From Amblyomma americanum (taxonomy: Eukaryota; Arthropoda; Arachnida; Ixodida; Ixodidae), in contig NC_135497.1 of NCBI RefSeq assembly GCF_052857255.1, forward strand, positions 114,166,456 to 114,230,455: a stretch of DNA of 64,000 nt, read 5' to 3'. Numbering within the stretch: the stretch's first letter is position 1; the number at the start of each line of letters is the position of its first letter. Below, one piece after another: positions 54,301-64,000 of the stretch. The position numbers were made by a program, and so were the translations under genes. The notes under the pieces are model-generated. The model worked only from the letters and a program-made list of their open reading frames with translations, was not told the DNA's origin and made no database searches.

Positions 54301-56614
54301 CTCTCTGAATTATTTTTGCCATCAGCACGTTTTGTACAAGCGCGACGCAAGATGGCGACAACTTAAGGAACTATGCATGTGTCTCTTCAACGCAGTCCTG
54401 AAGTGGACCGTATTTCCGAAAGCGACAATAATTAGGAATGAAGAATCCCAATTGAACCCATTGATTACGTGTATTCTTTGTATTTATGTATTTGTATTAT
54501 ATTTATGTTCCACGCAGCTCGTCACAGTCAGTGAGTTTAAACTGGTCCTATGGAGCCACGAGATCGCCGGCATCTATTAGATTTGAGTTATTATGCCCGT
54601 TCAAATTACGCCTTATTCAAAACCAACAGACGCATCAGTACAAGGGATGCCCAAGTGAAGAAGGAAGCAGGGCCAACCTATTAAATTTTGCCAGCGCATA
54701 CCGCTGGAATTACCGTACACATGTTAGAGCTAGCAATAGTTTTATTAGCTCGCACGAGCCCAATTAATTGTATACCACTCCTTTTGCCCTTCCATCGACA
54801 GGGCGTCATACAACGGGAACAAGGCATGGGCTAGGAATTCAAGGTCGCGTGCTCTTCTGCGTCAAAAGAGCAAGGGCACTTCCAAAGGAGCTGGTGCTAA
54901 GCCTCCTCCGGCCCCTCTTTCCAGCCTGACTGCAGCTCTAAACACAAAGTTAACTCCAGACGTCAATCCAGGCAGGCTCATTTGGAACAGCCAGTTCCCA
55001 GTCAGCATCGATAGCTCTTCGCAAACTATTCATTGCCAGAGTGGAACAGGTGTCCGCTGCTTCGCGGCCACGTCGGCTGGCAATCTCTCGCGCCGCCTGG
55101 CGGGCATTTTCTTTCGCTCGGCGATACATGAAAGACGAACCTGCGTGCGAGGACGCAGCGTGTGTACCGAGGCGACGGCAAAACAACGAACCCGCGAGCC
55201 TCTCAGCAGGTATTAAACGCCATCCTAGATCAGGGCGCGAGGCCCCGGCAGCGCAAAAGAAAGAGCGGCGGCCGATGATGAAACGCCAAGCACACAGCAA
55301 GAGCGGCTCCCAGACGCCGGTGGCAGCAGCAAGAGCGAGAAAGGCTGCGATTGAGCCGCGGTTGTTCGATATCCCCGGGATCGTAATACGTAATTATTAA
55401 TCGCGCCCAAGGTTCCTCCTCGTCGACCACGAAGAATTCTCAGCCGTGTCAGACCTCTCCGGCGGCTGGTGCCGGTGAAGCCCCCCGGATGGAATTTCAG
55501 CTTGTCGTAAATTTGGGGCCCCTTCCGGGGAAGCCGCGGCCTCTCCCCCCGGCGGCCCGCACAATGCCGGCATAAATCACGCCCGCCCGCCACGGGCTCC
55601 GGCTGTAACCCTCGCGTATCCGGATTCCGCCACCGAGATTTATACGCGCCTCTATTAATCGGCGAAAAATACTCGGCCAGCGGTGATTTCGTCTCGGAAA
55701 ACTTTTTCTGCCGTCACGCCATTAGCGCGGTCCGCCCTCCGCCCGCGCTAGCTGCTGCACCCCGGTGATCTAATCATTCAGCGCTTAATTTAGTTACGTG
55801 CGGTGACCGCGACCTTGGCCGACGCCCGGCATTCTTCGCCGCCGAGACGGGCGCGTAAATAAAAGTGACGCGCGGCAGGAACGAGCGCCGCCGCCGCCGC
55901 CAGCCCCGCGTCGACGAGCGACACCATGAGCGGAGTTTCCAGCGGTGCACCGGCTTGCCCTGTAGCTGGCCAACGAGGAACGAGACGGGCTCCTCCCATT
56001 TGTCCGCGGTTCGTGTCTCTTGGGTTTATTTTCGAGCCTAATTGCAACCTTGGAGATAGTCCTTCCGAACGTAGCATCTGTAGCTGTCATACCCAGCAAT
56101 TCTGGACAGAAGCATTTTTGAGCGGGAAATCGTTTACGAACGCAATTTTTTTCATATCGTGTAAGATTTCACTGGCGCAATCAATATATACGCAGGTCAC
56201 CCGACGGCAGTCTCTATTCTTTTTTTTTTCGATTCTCGTTTTTGCTAACGTTAAAAGCGTTCCCCTTTGGTTTTATATGGGAGTCTTAACTTTTCAATGC
56301 GATCGCTGGAAACACTTTAAAAGAAAGATTTTGCTACGTATCAGAATAATGGACCATTACCTTCAATGTTTCCATAACAGTGTCTTACAAATTTCCAATT
56401 TTCAAAATTTTTGCCCGAGAAAGCTGTACTTTATCTGAAATCAAAGGGACGAAAATTTAGGGATGGAAATTTTTCTATATTGAGACAAAAAAAAATCGCA
56501 GTCTAAGGAAAGAATGGGCTCAGCGTCACAACTTTTTTTTTATTCTTGCGTAGCTGCCTTACTGAACATTTACATTAGAGCGAATACTTCAATCACAAAA
56601 AAAAGCTCCACCAA

Positions 56615-56617
<3 letters not shown>
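51385..56617. other. long stretch without a recognised gene, two GC-rich blocks
   Basis: 51820-54000 and 55050-56040 are CpG-rich with overlapping ORFs on both strands, none with a domain I recognise. G tracts lie at 51979-51993 and 53922-53939. 54000-55000 is AT-rich, with a tRNA-like B box on minus near 54084-54100. 55700-55800 has homeodomain-type TAATCATT and TTAATTTAG words, which is suggestive only. Confidence 0.45.

Positions 56618-56621
<4 letters not shown>

Positions 56622-56695
<74 letters not shown>
56622..56695. repeat. (TA)37 microsatellite
   Basis: 74 bases of alternating T and A with no interruption. Confidence 0.98.
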
Positions 56696-56696
<1 letters not shown>

Positions 56697-58774
56697 CGCC
56701 ACCCAGTCGTTTGATTGGTTGTAGAGTAAACAACCTGTCTGGCTCATGACTCCTTTTTGACCTCTAAAAGCCAGCATAAATTCCCGTTTCGTTTTTAGCA
56801 TCTCTGTGCAAACAACTTGCGCTTCAAATTCCACGAGTCTGCTTGCAAATTAAACAAAATTTTCCTTTTCATTTTCCACTTTTTCGGTGTACGTTGCGAG
56901 CTGAAAAATTGCCCCTAATAGTTTTTTTTTTTTTGCTCAGATCTATTCAGTTTTTAAACTATGCGTATGTTGCTCCTTGAAAGCCACTTGTGTAAGTAAA
57001 CCTGTTCTATACAGGCAACGAGAAAAAAACAAAGAGAGAAGGAAACATGCAAAAAGATAAGAGACAGGTGCCACATCAGGGAAAGCCCACGAAAACACTC
57101 ATGGTTGCTTTAAGATCATAATTTTTCCTGTTTTAAATTAAGGAGGAACTTCTTAATCATGCGTGGTTCATTAATTTGGAGAAAAAAAAAGGATAAGTTA
57201 TAGTAGATGGCCTTTTTCTATCTGTTTGTTAGCTTTTAGTTGACTGGCGTAACAAAATACGCCTCACCACGAAAGCTTTTCATTCCGTCTTTCATCACTA
57301 AAACTGTGCCTCTCTCTCAGATCGGGTGGCCTCACTGGACTCAGGTGCTGGATTCCAGAAAGCCAGCGCTAATTAAATATCTGTACAGATCTTTTGCATG
57401 AGCGCCGCCAGTCGAGCTCTGCCCTTTGATTTCAACATATGTCCACTCCTAAACCGTGTACGTCACAAAACAGGCAGTTAACAGGGCCTTGCATTCCTCG
57501 AGAGCTGTGGGCGCGAACACGTCACTTCGCTGCTTTCCATCGCGTGTTCTCTTTCCCTATATCAACGAAGGAAAGAAACAAGCCGCTACAGGGTCTACCC
57601 CCTTTCTTTTCCTGCATGAGCCGAATTTTACTACTCCTAAAACTGTCAGCTCACCAAAACGAATGACGCTGAGCCCGTCAAGAATTTCCAGGCGTAAATT
57701 AAACACACCCTTTTCCGTGTACCCTTTCGTGTACCGCGAAGGCTTGCGAGCATAAACCTTATTTTAAAACAAGAGCTGTCACCGCTCATGCTGCACCCTC
57801 CGAATGGCGCACAGGTGCTTTCTGGAAAGGACTGTTAAAAAGTATTGGGCATTGGCGACGAAATAAACGACTCCCTTATGAGGTGCTTTGGTTTCGCCGC
57901 CGCGTGGTTTGCCGTAAATTTTGCAGCGCTTATAGGTTTGTCGGATGACGGAGAGGAAATGAGCAAGTCAAGGAGAGAGAGAATTTGGTGCAAAGGGTGT
58001 CCGACGCGTCGAAGTATAGACAGCGACGACACGTGGAGCCGTGTTCGCCTTGGAGACCTTATTCTAAGCCACCAGCGAGCGCCTAAATGCAGGTTTCATG
58101 TATGTAAAAGAAATTCGGAATTCAGGACGGTCTAAGAACGGACTTCCATCTAGCCGCAAACCTTAGCGAGGAGAGAATGCAGTGTTTCTACTGCAATCGA
58201 TGTCTGCAGTAATCGCAGTCACAATATTTCCGCGTTTCATTGAAACTCTTTTCGGTCTTGTCACATCGAGCGCTCCTTCTGCGCTGTATTCAAGAACTCG
58301 CTATGCCAAGATCGTGTCACGACCTATCCAGAGAAATGACCTTTACAGAAATCAGAGCGAAAATATAAACGGAAAAACTATGAAGAAGGTGCCAAAACAA
58401 GCTTCTGTCGTTAAAGCGGTTATTCACTGTTGAAACTAACTGCCGTTGTGATAAGTGAGCTTTTAAAATATTATTTGTTCACAAACCTGCAACGTCATGT
58501 AGCCATTTTTCCAGAGCTGAATAAAAAAAAACCAGCAAAACACAGGTGTACTAAGGACACACATACGCATTACGAAAAAAAGCTCAAATTGTTAGTCCTC
58601 ATAATGGAAACGTTCACGAAAACGCTCAATATAGATTTGAAGTCACAAATGTCCGTTGGAATTTTTTCTGCATTTAAATCGTGGGTGAAAAATTATGCAA
58701 CGGTTACGCTCTGCTGTGTAATTCGCTGAAGGCAGCGAAATCTGATGCTTTGTGGGGCTACCTGACGTTTGCGC
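56696..58774. other. intergenic, no gene recognised
   Basis: AT-rich with short ORFs. No repeat ends or RNA genes were noticed. Confidence 0.5.
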
Positions 58775-58925
58775 CTTTTAAATTCAATTCAATACAATTT
58801 ATTTTACATGTATACATGGTGAGGGTCGAGGGAAAAAAGCCAGAAATTGTGGCTTGACATTCCCCTTGGCCCCTACATTGCAGGGCAGCAGGCAACATAC
58901 ATACACGAAAATCATTAGAAAAGAC
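58775..58925 (-). mobile_element. probable 3' end of a CR1-like LINE
   Basis: On minus, GCCCTGCAATGTAGGGGCCA leads through TCGACCCTCACCATGTATAC to AAATAAATTGTATTGAATTG. The terminal ATTGAATTGAATT repeat resembles the short 3' repeats of CR1-type elements. No coding part is attached. Confidence 0.5.
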
Positions 58926-58992
58926 AATGAGGAGTGGTTTCCAAAATGGGCGGCTAATTCTTTGAAGACAACTAACGTAAGCTCGATTTTCC

Positions 58993-59107
58993 CACTCACT
59001 CACTCACTCACTCACTCACTCACTCACTCACTCACTCACTCACTCACTCACTCACTCACTCACTCACTCACTCACTCACTCACTCACTCACTCACTCACT
59101 CACTCAC
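58993..59107. repeat. (CACT)n microsatellite, about 29 units
   Basis: 115 bases of uninterrupted CACT repeat. A frame through it gives LTHS repeats, which is not evidence of coding. Confidence 0.98.
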
Positions 59108-59384
59108 CAAATCTTCGGGCATTCTTGAAAGGCGCTGCTTTTCTCGATTCCCTGGGGTTCACCCTTGACGAATTCGCAGGACTATTAACCCTCGTGATAT
59201 TTGTTCGACGTCATGAGCGGAGGGGGTCCGGGAGGGGGCGAGAAAATTTTGGAGTTATTATGTGTTTAATTTTCTTGACTAATTGTCTCGATCTCAAAAT
59301 TCTTCTAGATTTTGGGAAGTATAGTGGGTACACATTCAAGAACCAGCCGTCCCCTCTCCTGAAGCCAGGGGCCAGACGAGTGAC

Positions 59385-59655
59385 GTATATTTCGGCGCAT
59401 AAATCACACCTTCGGCAGCAAACAATCGCACCTTGTAGCTGAAGCCACTTCCAATTTCGTTAACGTAAATAAGAAAAAGCAGTGGCCCAACATGGAACCT
59501 TGTGGGACGCCAGATGTAGCGAGAACAGTTTCAGACCTGGAGCCGTTCATAAGCCCCTGAAAAGATCTATCAGAAAAATAATTACCAAACCAAGTTGATA
59601 TCGTCGTGAAAAACTGATTCACCTGTGCGCGAAAAGGCTGCCTGAAGCGGCACAG
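59385..59655 (-). pseudogene. CR1-like LINE reverse transcriptase fragment, inactive
   Basis: Minus strand reads QVNQFFTTISTWFGNYFSDR, NGSRSETVLATSGVPQGS and, after a one-base deletion near 59487, PLLFLIYVNEI and VRLFAAEGVIY. The FADD box that carries the catalytic Asp pair reads FAAE (59411-59422), so the enzyme would be dead even without the frameshift. Similarity ends after GVIY. Confidence 0.82.
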
Positions 59656-59744
59656 CAGTGCCTCGAAGAAAAAAGAAATACTGAACTATTTTCGTTTTTA
59701 TTTATTATTTCATTTTTATTTTACCTTTTTTCTGTTTTATTACA

Positions 59745-60525
59745 AGTACACGATCAACAACGAAGTGTTAGAATCAGTAGATTCCCATAAGTACTTGGGT
59801 GTCTACCTAACCCCCGACTTATCGTGGACTCTTCAAGTTGAAAACATACTAGCCAGCACCTACAGAACACTCGGATTCATTCGTCGCTCACTTCTTCAAG
59901 CAAACAGGGACACAAAGCTTCTTGCTTATACTTTTAGATTGTGTTGTTCATACGGATCCTTAACCTTCGTTCTTTAGGTAGCAGACACAAAATATCCTGT
60001 CTTATGTTCTTCCGTAAGATTCATCACAATCCGACTACCTACACTGCAGGCGCTTATTACGCCAGCTTCTCGAATTTTCCCTCGCACTGACCACAACTTT
60101 AAAGCTGAACCTTTGTTCTCACACACTGAGGTAAATCGCTTTTCATTTCTACATTTAGCCACCAGCGAATGGAATCGGTTACCGGAAGAAATCGCCGAGA
60201 CTACAAACTCTGAAAATTCAATTCCCAACTTGAGGTTTTTTAGCAGCTGGTACATGAAAAAAAAAAATGTAGGCATTTTTATTTCTGTCTTGAACGTTAT
60301 GACACTAGGTTCTGCAAAGTGCTTTGAGTTCGTCGGCAGATTTGGGATATTTAGCTTTTTTATCTGTGTTGCATCGTCAATTCGTGTAGTTACACAGAAA
60401 TGCGATTGCTCTTGTAATTTGTAATAATGTTGACTTCCTGTTAAGTGTTGATGTTTTTCTCCCCCCCCCCCCTTCTATGTAATCCCCTGTTAGGGCCCTT
60501 AGGGTAAATAGATGAAATGACATGA
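59745..60525 (+). pseudogene. CR1-like LINE, RT C-terminal part and 3' end
   Basis: Plus strand has SHKYLGVYLTPDLSW (KYLGV at 59789-59803), TLGFIRRSLLQAN and, after a break at about 59975, RHKISCLMFFRKIHHNPTTY and RTDHNFKAEPLFSHTE with SEWNRLPEEI (60165-60195). These are the blocks that follow the RT palm in CR1/Jockey-type LINEs. The element ends with TTAGGGCCCTTAGGGTAAAT and an AT-rich tail near 60525. At least two frameshifts. Confidence 0.82.
60460..60472. repeat. C homopolymer, 13 bases
   Basis: Uninterrupted C run inside the LINE 3' region. Confidence 0.95.
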
Positions 60526-61021
60526 ATTTTTTTTCTCATGCAGTTTCACCACGGCTCCCGTGTCTCGCAAGGTCTTGGAGCCAACTGTATACGTTGTGTA
60601 TAACATAATGTAAGCTGAAGCATAAAAAGAGGGCAAGCTGCGTCGTTGCATCAACGTTATCAAACCTTGCACTCATGCAGCTTCTATATCTACTCACACA
60701 GTTTCGCGGATATTGCACTTCACAATGCAAGCAGACGATGCTCTTGGCACCGATCGTTTCCCCCGCACGGAGCTTCTCCATACGAGGCTGGCAACAAGAA
60801 TTCGCCACAGAGGTATGTATACTGGTATACATGGTTCCCCAGCTGGGCTGATGTCGGATCGGACAGAAAGCATCCTGAGACTGGCTGCACAGGCAGCAAA
60901 CTCTGTATGGTACGTGCTGAACATTCCTGATAACGCCTGTTCTATGCATATGAATGTTCCATGCATAAGGCGGCTGTAGTGCTGCAACCATTTGACCCAA
61001 CCGTCTTCATAATGTGCGGTG
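60526..61021. other. no gene recognised
   Basis: Overlapping ORFs on both strands (up to 154 codons on minus) without similarity. A short imperfect palindrome around 60814-60831 (ATGTATACTGGTATACAT). Confidence 0.4.
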
Positions 61022-61482
61022 CCATAAAGTTTCTAAATATTACCTAACGGGAAAAGTGGCGCCACGGTGTATGCGAGTTTCTTAAACAGCACTTCATCCA
61101 CCGCGGGAATGCCGGGAAGATGAGGCTCCGTATTTGGCTCGGCTAGTGTTGGGCCGAATACGTATAATCTGCATCGGAATTGGTAGCTTCGCCACGATGC
61201 TCTATTCAATGAGCAGAAAAAAATTGTATCATTACTTCGCTTTTAACTTATTCAATAAATTTAGCGCTAGTGAAAGTTCGGTGTCAAGCTGGTGTGGAAA
61301 CTTTCGCAGCCTTTCTTCGAGGTTTGCTGCGGGAAGAGTAGCACTGTTACGGCTGAATCCACGTTTCACGCCCAACAATAGCCAAGCCAAACACGAAGCC
61401 TCATCTTTACAGCGCCTCCCCATGGTGCATGAACGATCGTAGCGCCACTTTTCCCTGTTGGTAATATTAAGAAACTATATGG
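61022..61482. mobile_element. 461-bp foldback MITE
   Basis: Starts CCATAAAGTTTCTAAATATT and ends with the complement of CCATATAGTTTCTTAATATT. The arms share GGGAAAAGTGGCGC, then AAGATGAGGCT.CGT and TTTGGCT.GGCTA.TGTTGGGC. The left arm holds about 35 extra bases. No open frame of note. A TA at each end would fit a Tc1/mariner-type insertion. Confidence 0.78.
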
Positions 61483-62038
61483 TGGAATGCGACCTATGTT
61501 TGACGCCGAAACAAAGAAGCGCTCAACTGCGCGGCAACGGCAGAATTATGCGGCAGCAAGCGATAACGAGTAGGAGGTCGAACGAGCCCAATAAAACTCA
61601 AGAAAAAAAAAACTGAGTGAACGCCGCCCTAAAGAGAAGCCAAGATTGCTTCAAAGAGTGCGGCTGGCAGCATCTGTGAATTGTGCGACGAGCTCTATTC
61701 AAAGAGCGGTTCTTCAACGTACTATCAGCAACAAATGAAACGCGAACAAAATAGGCGAACAGCAAAATGAGATCGTTTTATTTCAGATAAACTGAACACT
61801 AGCGCAGGCTTAGCTTACTTCACCAGAGCGAAAACTGCCCTGTAGAAAAGTTAATCAACATCGATTGTATTTCCTCTCAAGGAGCTAATATGTTTGGGTT
61901 TTTGTACTGGAAATGCAGTTCGCTTCCTGGCGTTCCTCTGTTGCTGATAGTACATCGCACTGCTGCGACTGCTGAACATCCTACGTGTCACATAAAGCGT
62001 TGTCAATGTTCAGCAATTCGTTTCCGTTAAAATACAGC
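61483..62038. other. no gene recognised
   Basis: CTGTTGCTGATAGTAC (61939) is nearly complementary to a segment at 61720-61735, a possible short inverted repeat. Otherwise featureless. Confidence 0.4.
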
Positions 62039-62125
62039 TGCCACAGGCGAGATTCGATCGAACGGTTTCGCGCTGAGCAGCAGAGCGACTTACCCACCGC
62101 GCCAACCCGATGCGGCTTGGCATTG
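62039..62125 (-). repeat. tRNA-like sequence, SINE head or tRNA pseudogene
   Basis: Minus strand has GTTGGCGCGGTGGGTAAGTC (A-box-like) and GATCGAATCTCGCC (B-box-like) at tRNA spacing. The acceptor stem does not pair well, so a functional tRNA is unlikely. Confidence 0.5.
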
Positions 62126-62243
62126 CAAACAGGGACAACTGTTATCAGTTCGCGTAATTCAATTTCCTTATCTTTCCGGTCACTCTTCCTCATGTTTTTT
62201 TTGCTTGTAAAGGCGATCGATCTATTAATTGCTCTATCGATCG

Positions 62244-62246
<3 letters not shown>

Positions 62247-62310
<64 letters not shown>
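62247..62310. repeat. (CAAT)16 microsatellite
   Basis: 64 bases of uninterrupted CAAT repeat. Confidence 0.98.
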
Positions 62311-62311
<1 letters not shown>

Positions 62312-62859
62312 TGCTCTTAGCTGACAGTGTTCGCCGCGTACCTGGTAGTGAAATAAGTATCACACAGGAAATTTTGGCACCATTTTATGAATGTTTACAT
62401 ACTTACACATTTTTGCGGTTTGCGAACTGATCAGTAGCAAGCAACGGATCTCCCTCTCCTATCGCTTCTCTTATTTTTATTTAGCCAGAAGGCGCTGCAG
62501 CAGGGAGATTGCGCTGTTGCAAAAAAAAAAAAACAACACATCTTCATTAATACAGCACACTTGCTGACGTGAAAGGCGATTCCATTCGCTAATGGAGCGA
62601 CAAAACAGGAACTAGCGTACATATTGGTTCTGGTACGGTATTTCATCTTAGAACAATGGTCAGTGCGAGAAGATACATAATCGAGTCTTTTCAAGTATAT
62701 TTCGTTTTGAATGCCATTTTTGTGAAACATTTGACAGATGAGTTTAAGGCGTAATTCCCGCTATCAGGAGGAAAGAATTTCCCACTCTATTTAATTTTCA
62801 TGTAGGTGCAACTACCGACATAGGACAAATCTTGCTGCTCTGTTTTGAATCAAGTCCAG

Positions 62860-64000
62860 CACTCTTGGACACCGCTTCTAATTGTGTGGCAACTGCGGAA
62901 TACTGTTATGAACTTCAACATTGATGGGAGAGGTAAAACCTTTCGTAGCGTATCAAACTTCTTTCTTCTAAAGTTTGTCCTGCTTTCGTATCGAGTAGTT
63001 AAGACTGCCATAGAAAACCAATGTGGCAATAGAAAACAATAAATACCTAAAAACTATAAGCGTTCCGAGGGGCGATCTGCGTGTCTGTTGTTGTTATGGC
63101 GCAATCTTACGATATGCGAAAAATTGCGTTTATAAAAAGTTCCCGTCGAAAAATCGCTTGTCCAGAATTTCCGGCTATATTTTTTCAAGTTTATTGATCA
63201 GTGTTATTTGCCGAAGGTCCCAAACGACACAATCGTATTCGAGCATTGGTCGAACGTATGTTATATTAAGCCGTTGATTTCAAACGAGAAGGTACGTGTT
63301 TCAAATTTCGCTATATCAAGTTTAAGGTCCTGGCGGCCATTGCAATATACCGTATCGATATGAGCATTTCGTCAACAATCGGCTGAGAATCTCACACCGA
63401 AGTATTTCTGCTGAGATTTTTGCGTCACTAAATTATTGCTGATGACATACTGAGAGAACAACTTTTTTTTTACGTGTAAAGGAAACATGAACTCGCTTGT
63501 TAGTGTTTAACTTAATTCTTCATCTTGAGCGCCATGATAAATCAACTTTGTAACAGTTCAACATTGCCTTCCTAATTTTCCTGTATAATATACAGTTTTC
63601 GGCAAGCAACCGTATACTAGAACCAATTCCTGAGTAAATCTCATTTATATATATTAAAAACAAAAGTGGCCTCGAAACTGAATGTACCCTGTGGGACACC
63701 CGATGTGATATCTACGAAATTCAATTTCTTGCCAATTAATAATTACACGCACTGTCGGCGGGACGACACACCGTTTTCGATCTGCACGTCCAGAAATAAG
63801 TGCAGCAAGTTTGCTTTAAAGGAAAGGGTGTGAAGCAGTTTCAAACGCCTTACGAATGTCTAGTAAAAGCAAATCGGTTCGCCCGCCGTTGTACAGATCG
63901 GATACGAGGTCATCATAAAATTCAATAAGTTGAGTTATGCAGGATAAAGCCTTACGGAAGCTATGTTGTTGTGGAGCCAGCAAGTGAGCAAAAATGTGCA
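62860..64000 (-). pseudogene. decayed CR1-like LINE, RT domain, continues beyond the window
   Basis: Minus strand from the right edge: APQQHSFRKALSCITQLIEF, then LLLLDIRKAFETASH (about 63870-63830), TSGVPQGTFSF (about 63695), IYINEIYSGIGSSIRLLAEN (about 63650-63590), a KYFGVRFSADC block (about 63410) and YVRPMLEYDCVVWDLRQ with INKLEKI (about 63270-63195). The order matches a CR1/Jockey-type RT. The catalytic FADD box reads LAEN, the motif-A KAFD reads KAFE, and several frameshifts separate the blocks. The 3' limit near 62860 is uncertain. It may be the same family as the pieces at 59385-60525. Confidence 0.82.

Noticed and set aside
58993..59107. LTHS-repeat protein
   Set aside because: Translation of a CACT microsatellite.
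1..64000. Endogenous viral elements
   Set aside because: I looked for polymerase, nucleoprotein and glycoprotein-like frames and saw none; all RT sequences fit LINE or Penelope-like families.

Overview
The window looks like repeat-rich nuclear DNA of a hard tick (Ixodidae). The case rests on content. There are many tRNA-derived SINEs of the Ruka type known from ixodid ticks, a Penelope-like element with tick-type ends, CR1-like and RTE-like LINE pieces, several foldback MITEs, a gene remnant with spliceosomal introns, and long intergenic stretches without genes. The family assignments were made by eye and from memory; no database was searched. I see no operons, bacterial genes, viral insertions or host protein-coding genes that I can name with confidence.

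Layout. 1-1570 is the 3' part of a P-element/THAP9-type transposase gene in three exons, with good splice sites but a frameshift. 2050-5070 holds MITE-like sequences whose ends carry a TTAAAGGGAC-type motif. 5070-13720 is a dense SINE cluster (three families, some nested) around a small arginine-rich STPR-like ORF with its own TATA box, closed by a 389-bp foldback MITE with a TA duplication. 15210-21065 is a tandem array: a 138-bp unit present exactly 40 times without any indel, broken near its left edge by a small palindromic insertion. 21100-27700 holds dispersed repeats and GC-rich DNA. 27700-28511 is a compound microsatellite joined to a 5'-truncated RTE-like LINE. 31876-32322 is a near-perfect foldback element. 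37945-38520 is an older inverted pair. 41229-43248 is a Penelope-like element with inverted terminal arms and a 12-bp target duplication. 46900-47075 may hold one exon of an unrecognised gene. 48400-51400 has more SINEs, a palindrome and a pentamer repeat. 51800-56050 is mostly GC-rich and without genes. 56600-64000 has three microsatellites, a pair of LINE fragments in opposite orientation, another foldback MITE and a decayed CR1-like LINE that runs off the right edge.

How the parts relate. The window records waves of transposition, not a gene pathway. Most elements carry visible damage: frameshifts in the P-like transposase, the Penelope-like RT/endonuclease and the LINEs, and lost catalytic residues in two LINE RT motifs. 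The SINE copies at 9626 and 51073 look young because their target duplications differ at only one base. The satellite is the most uniform component and shows signs of recent unequal exchange.
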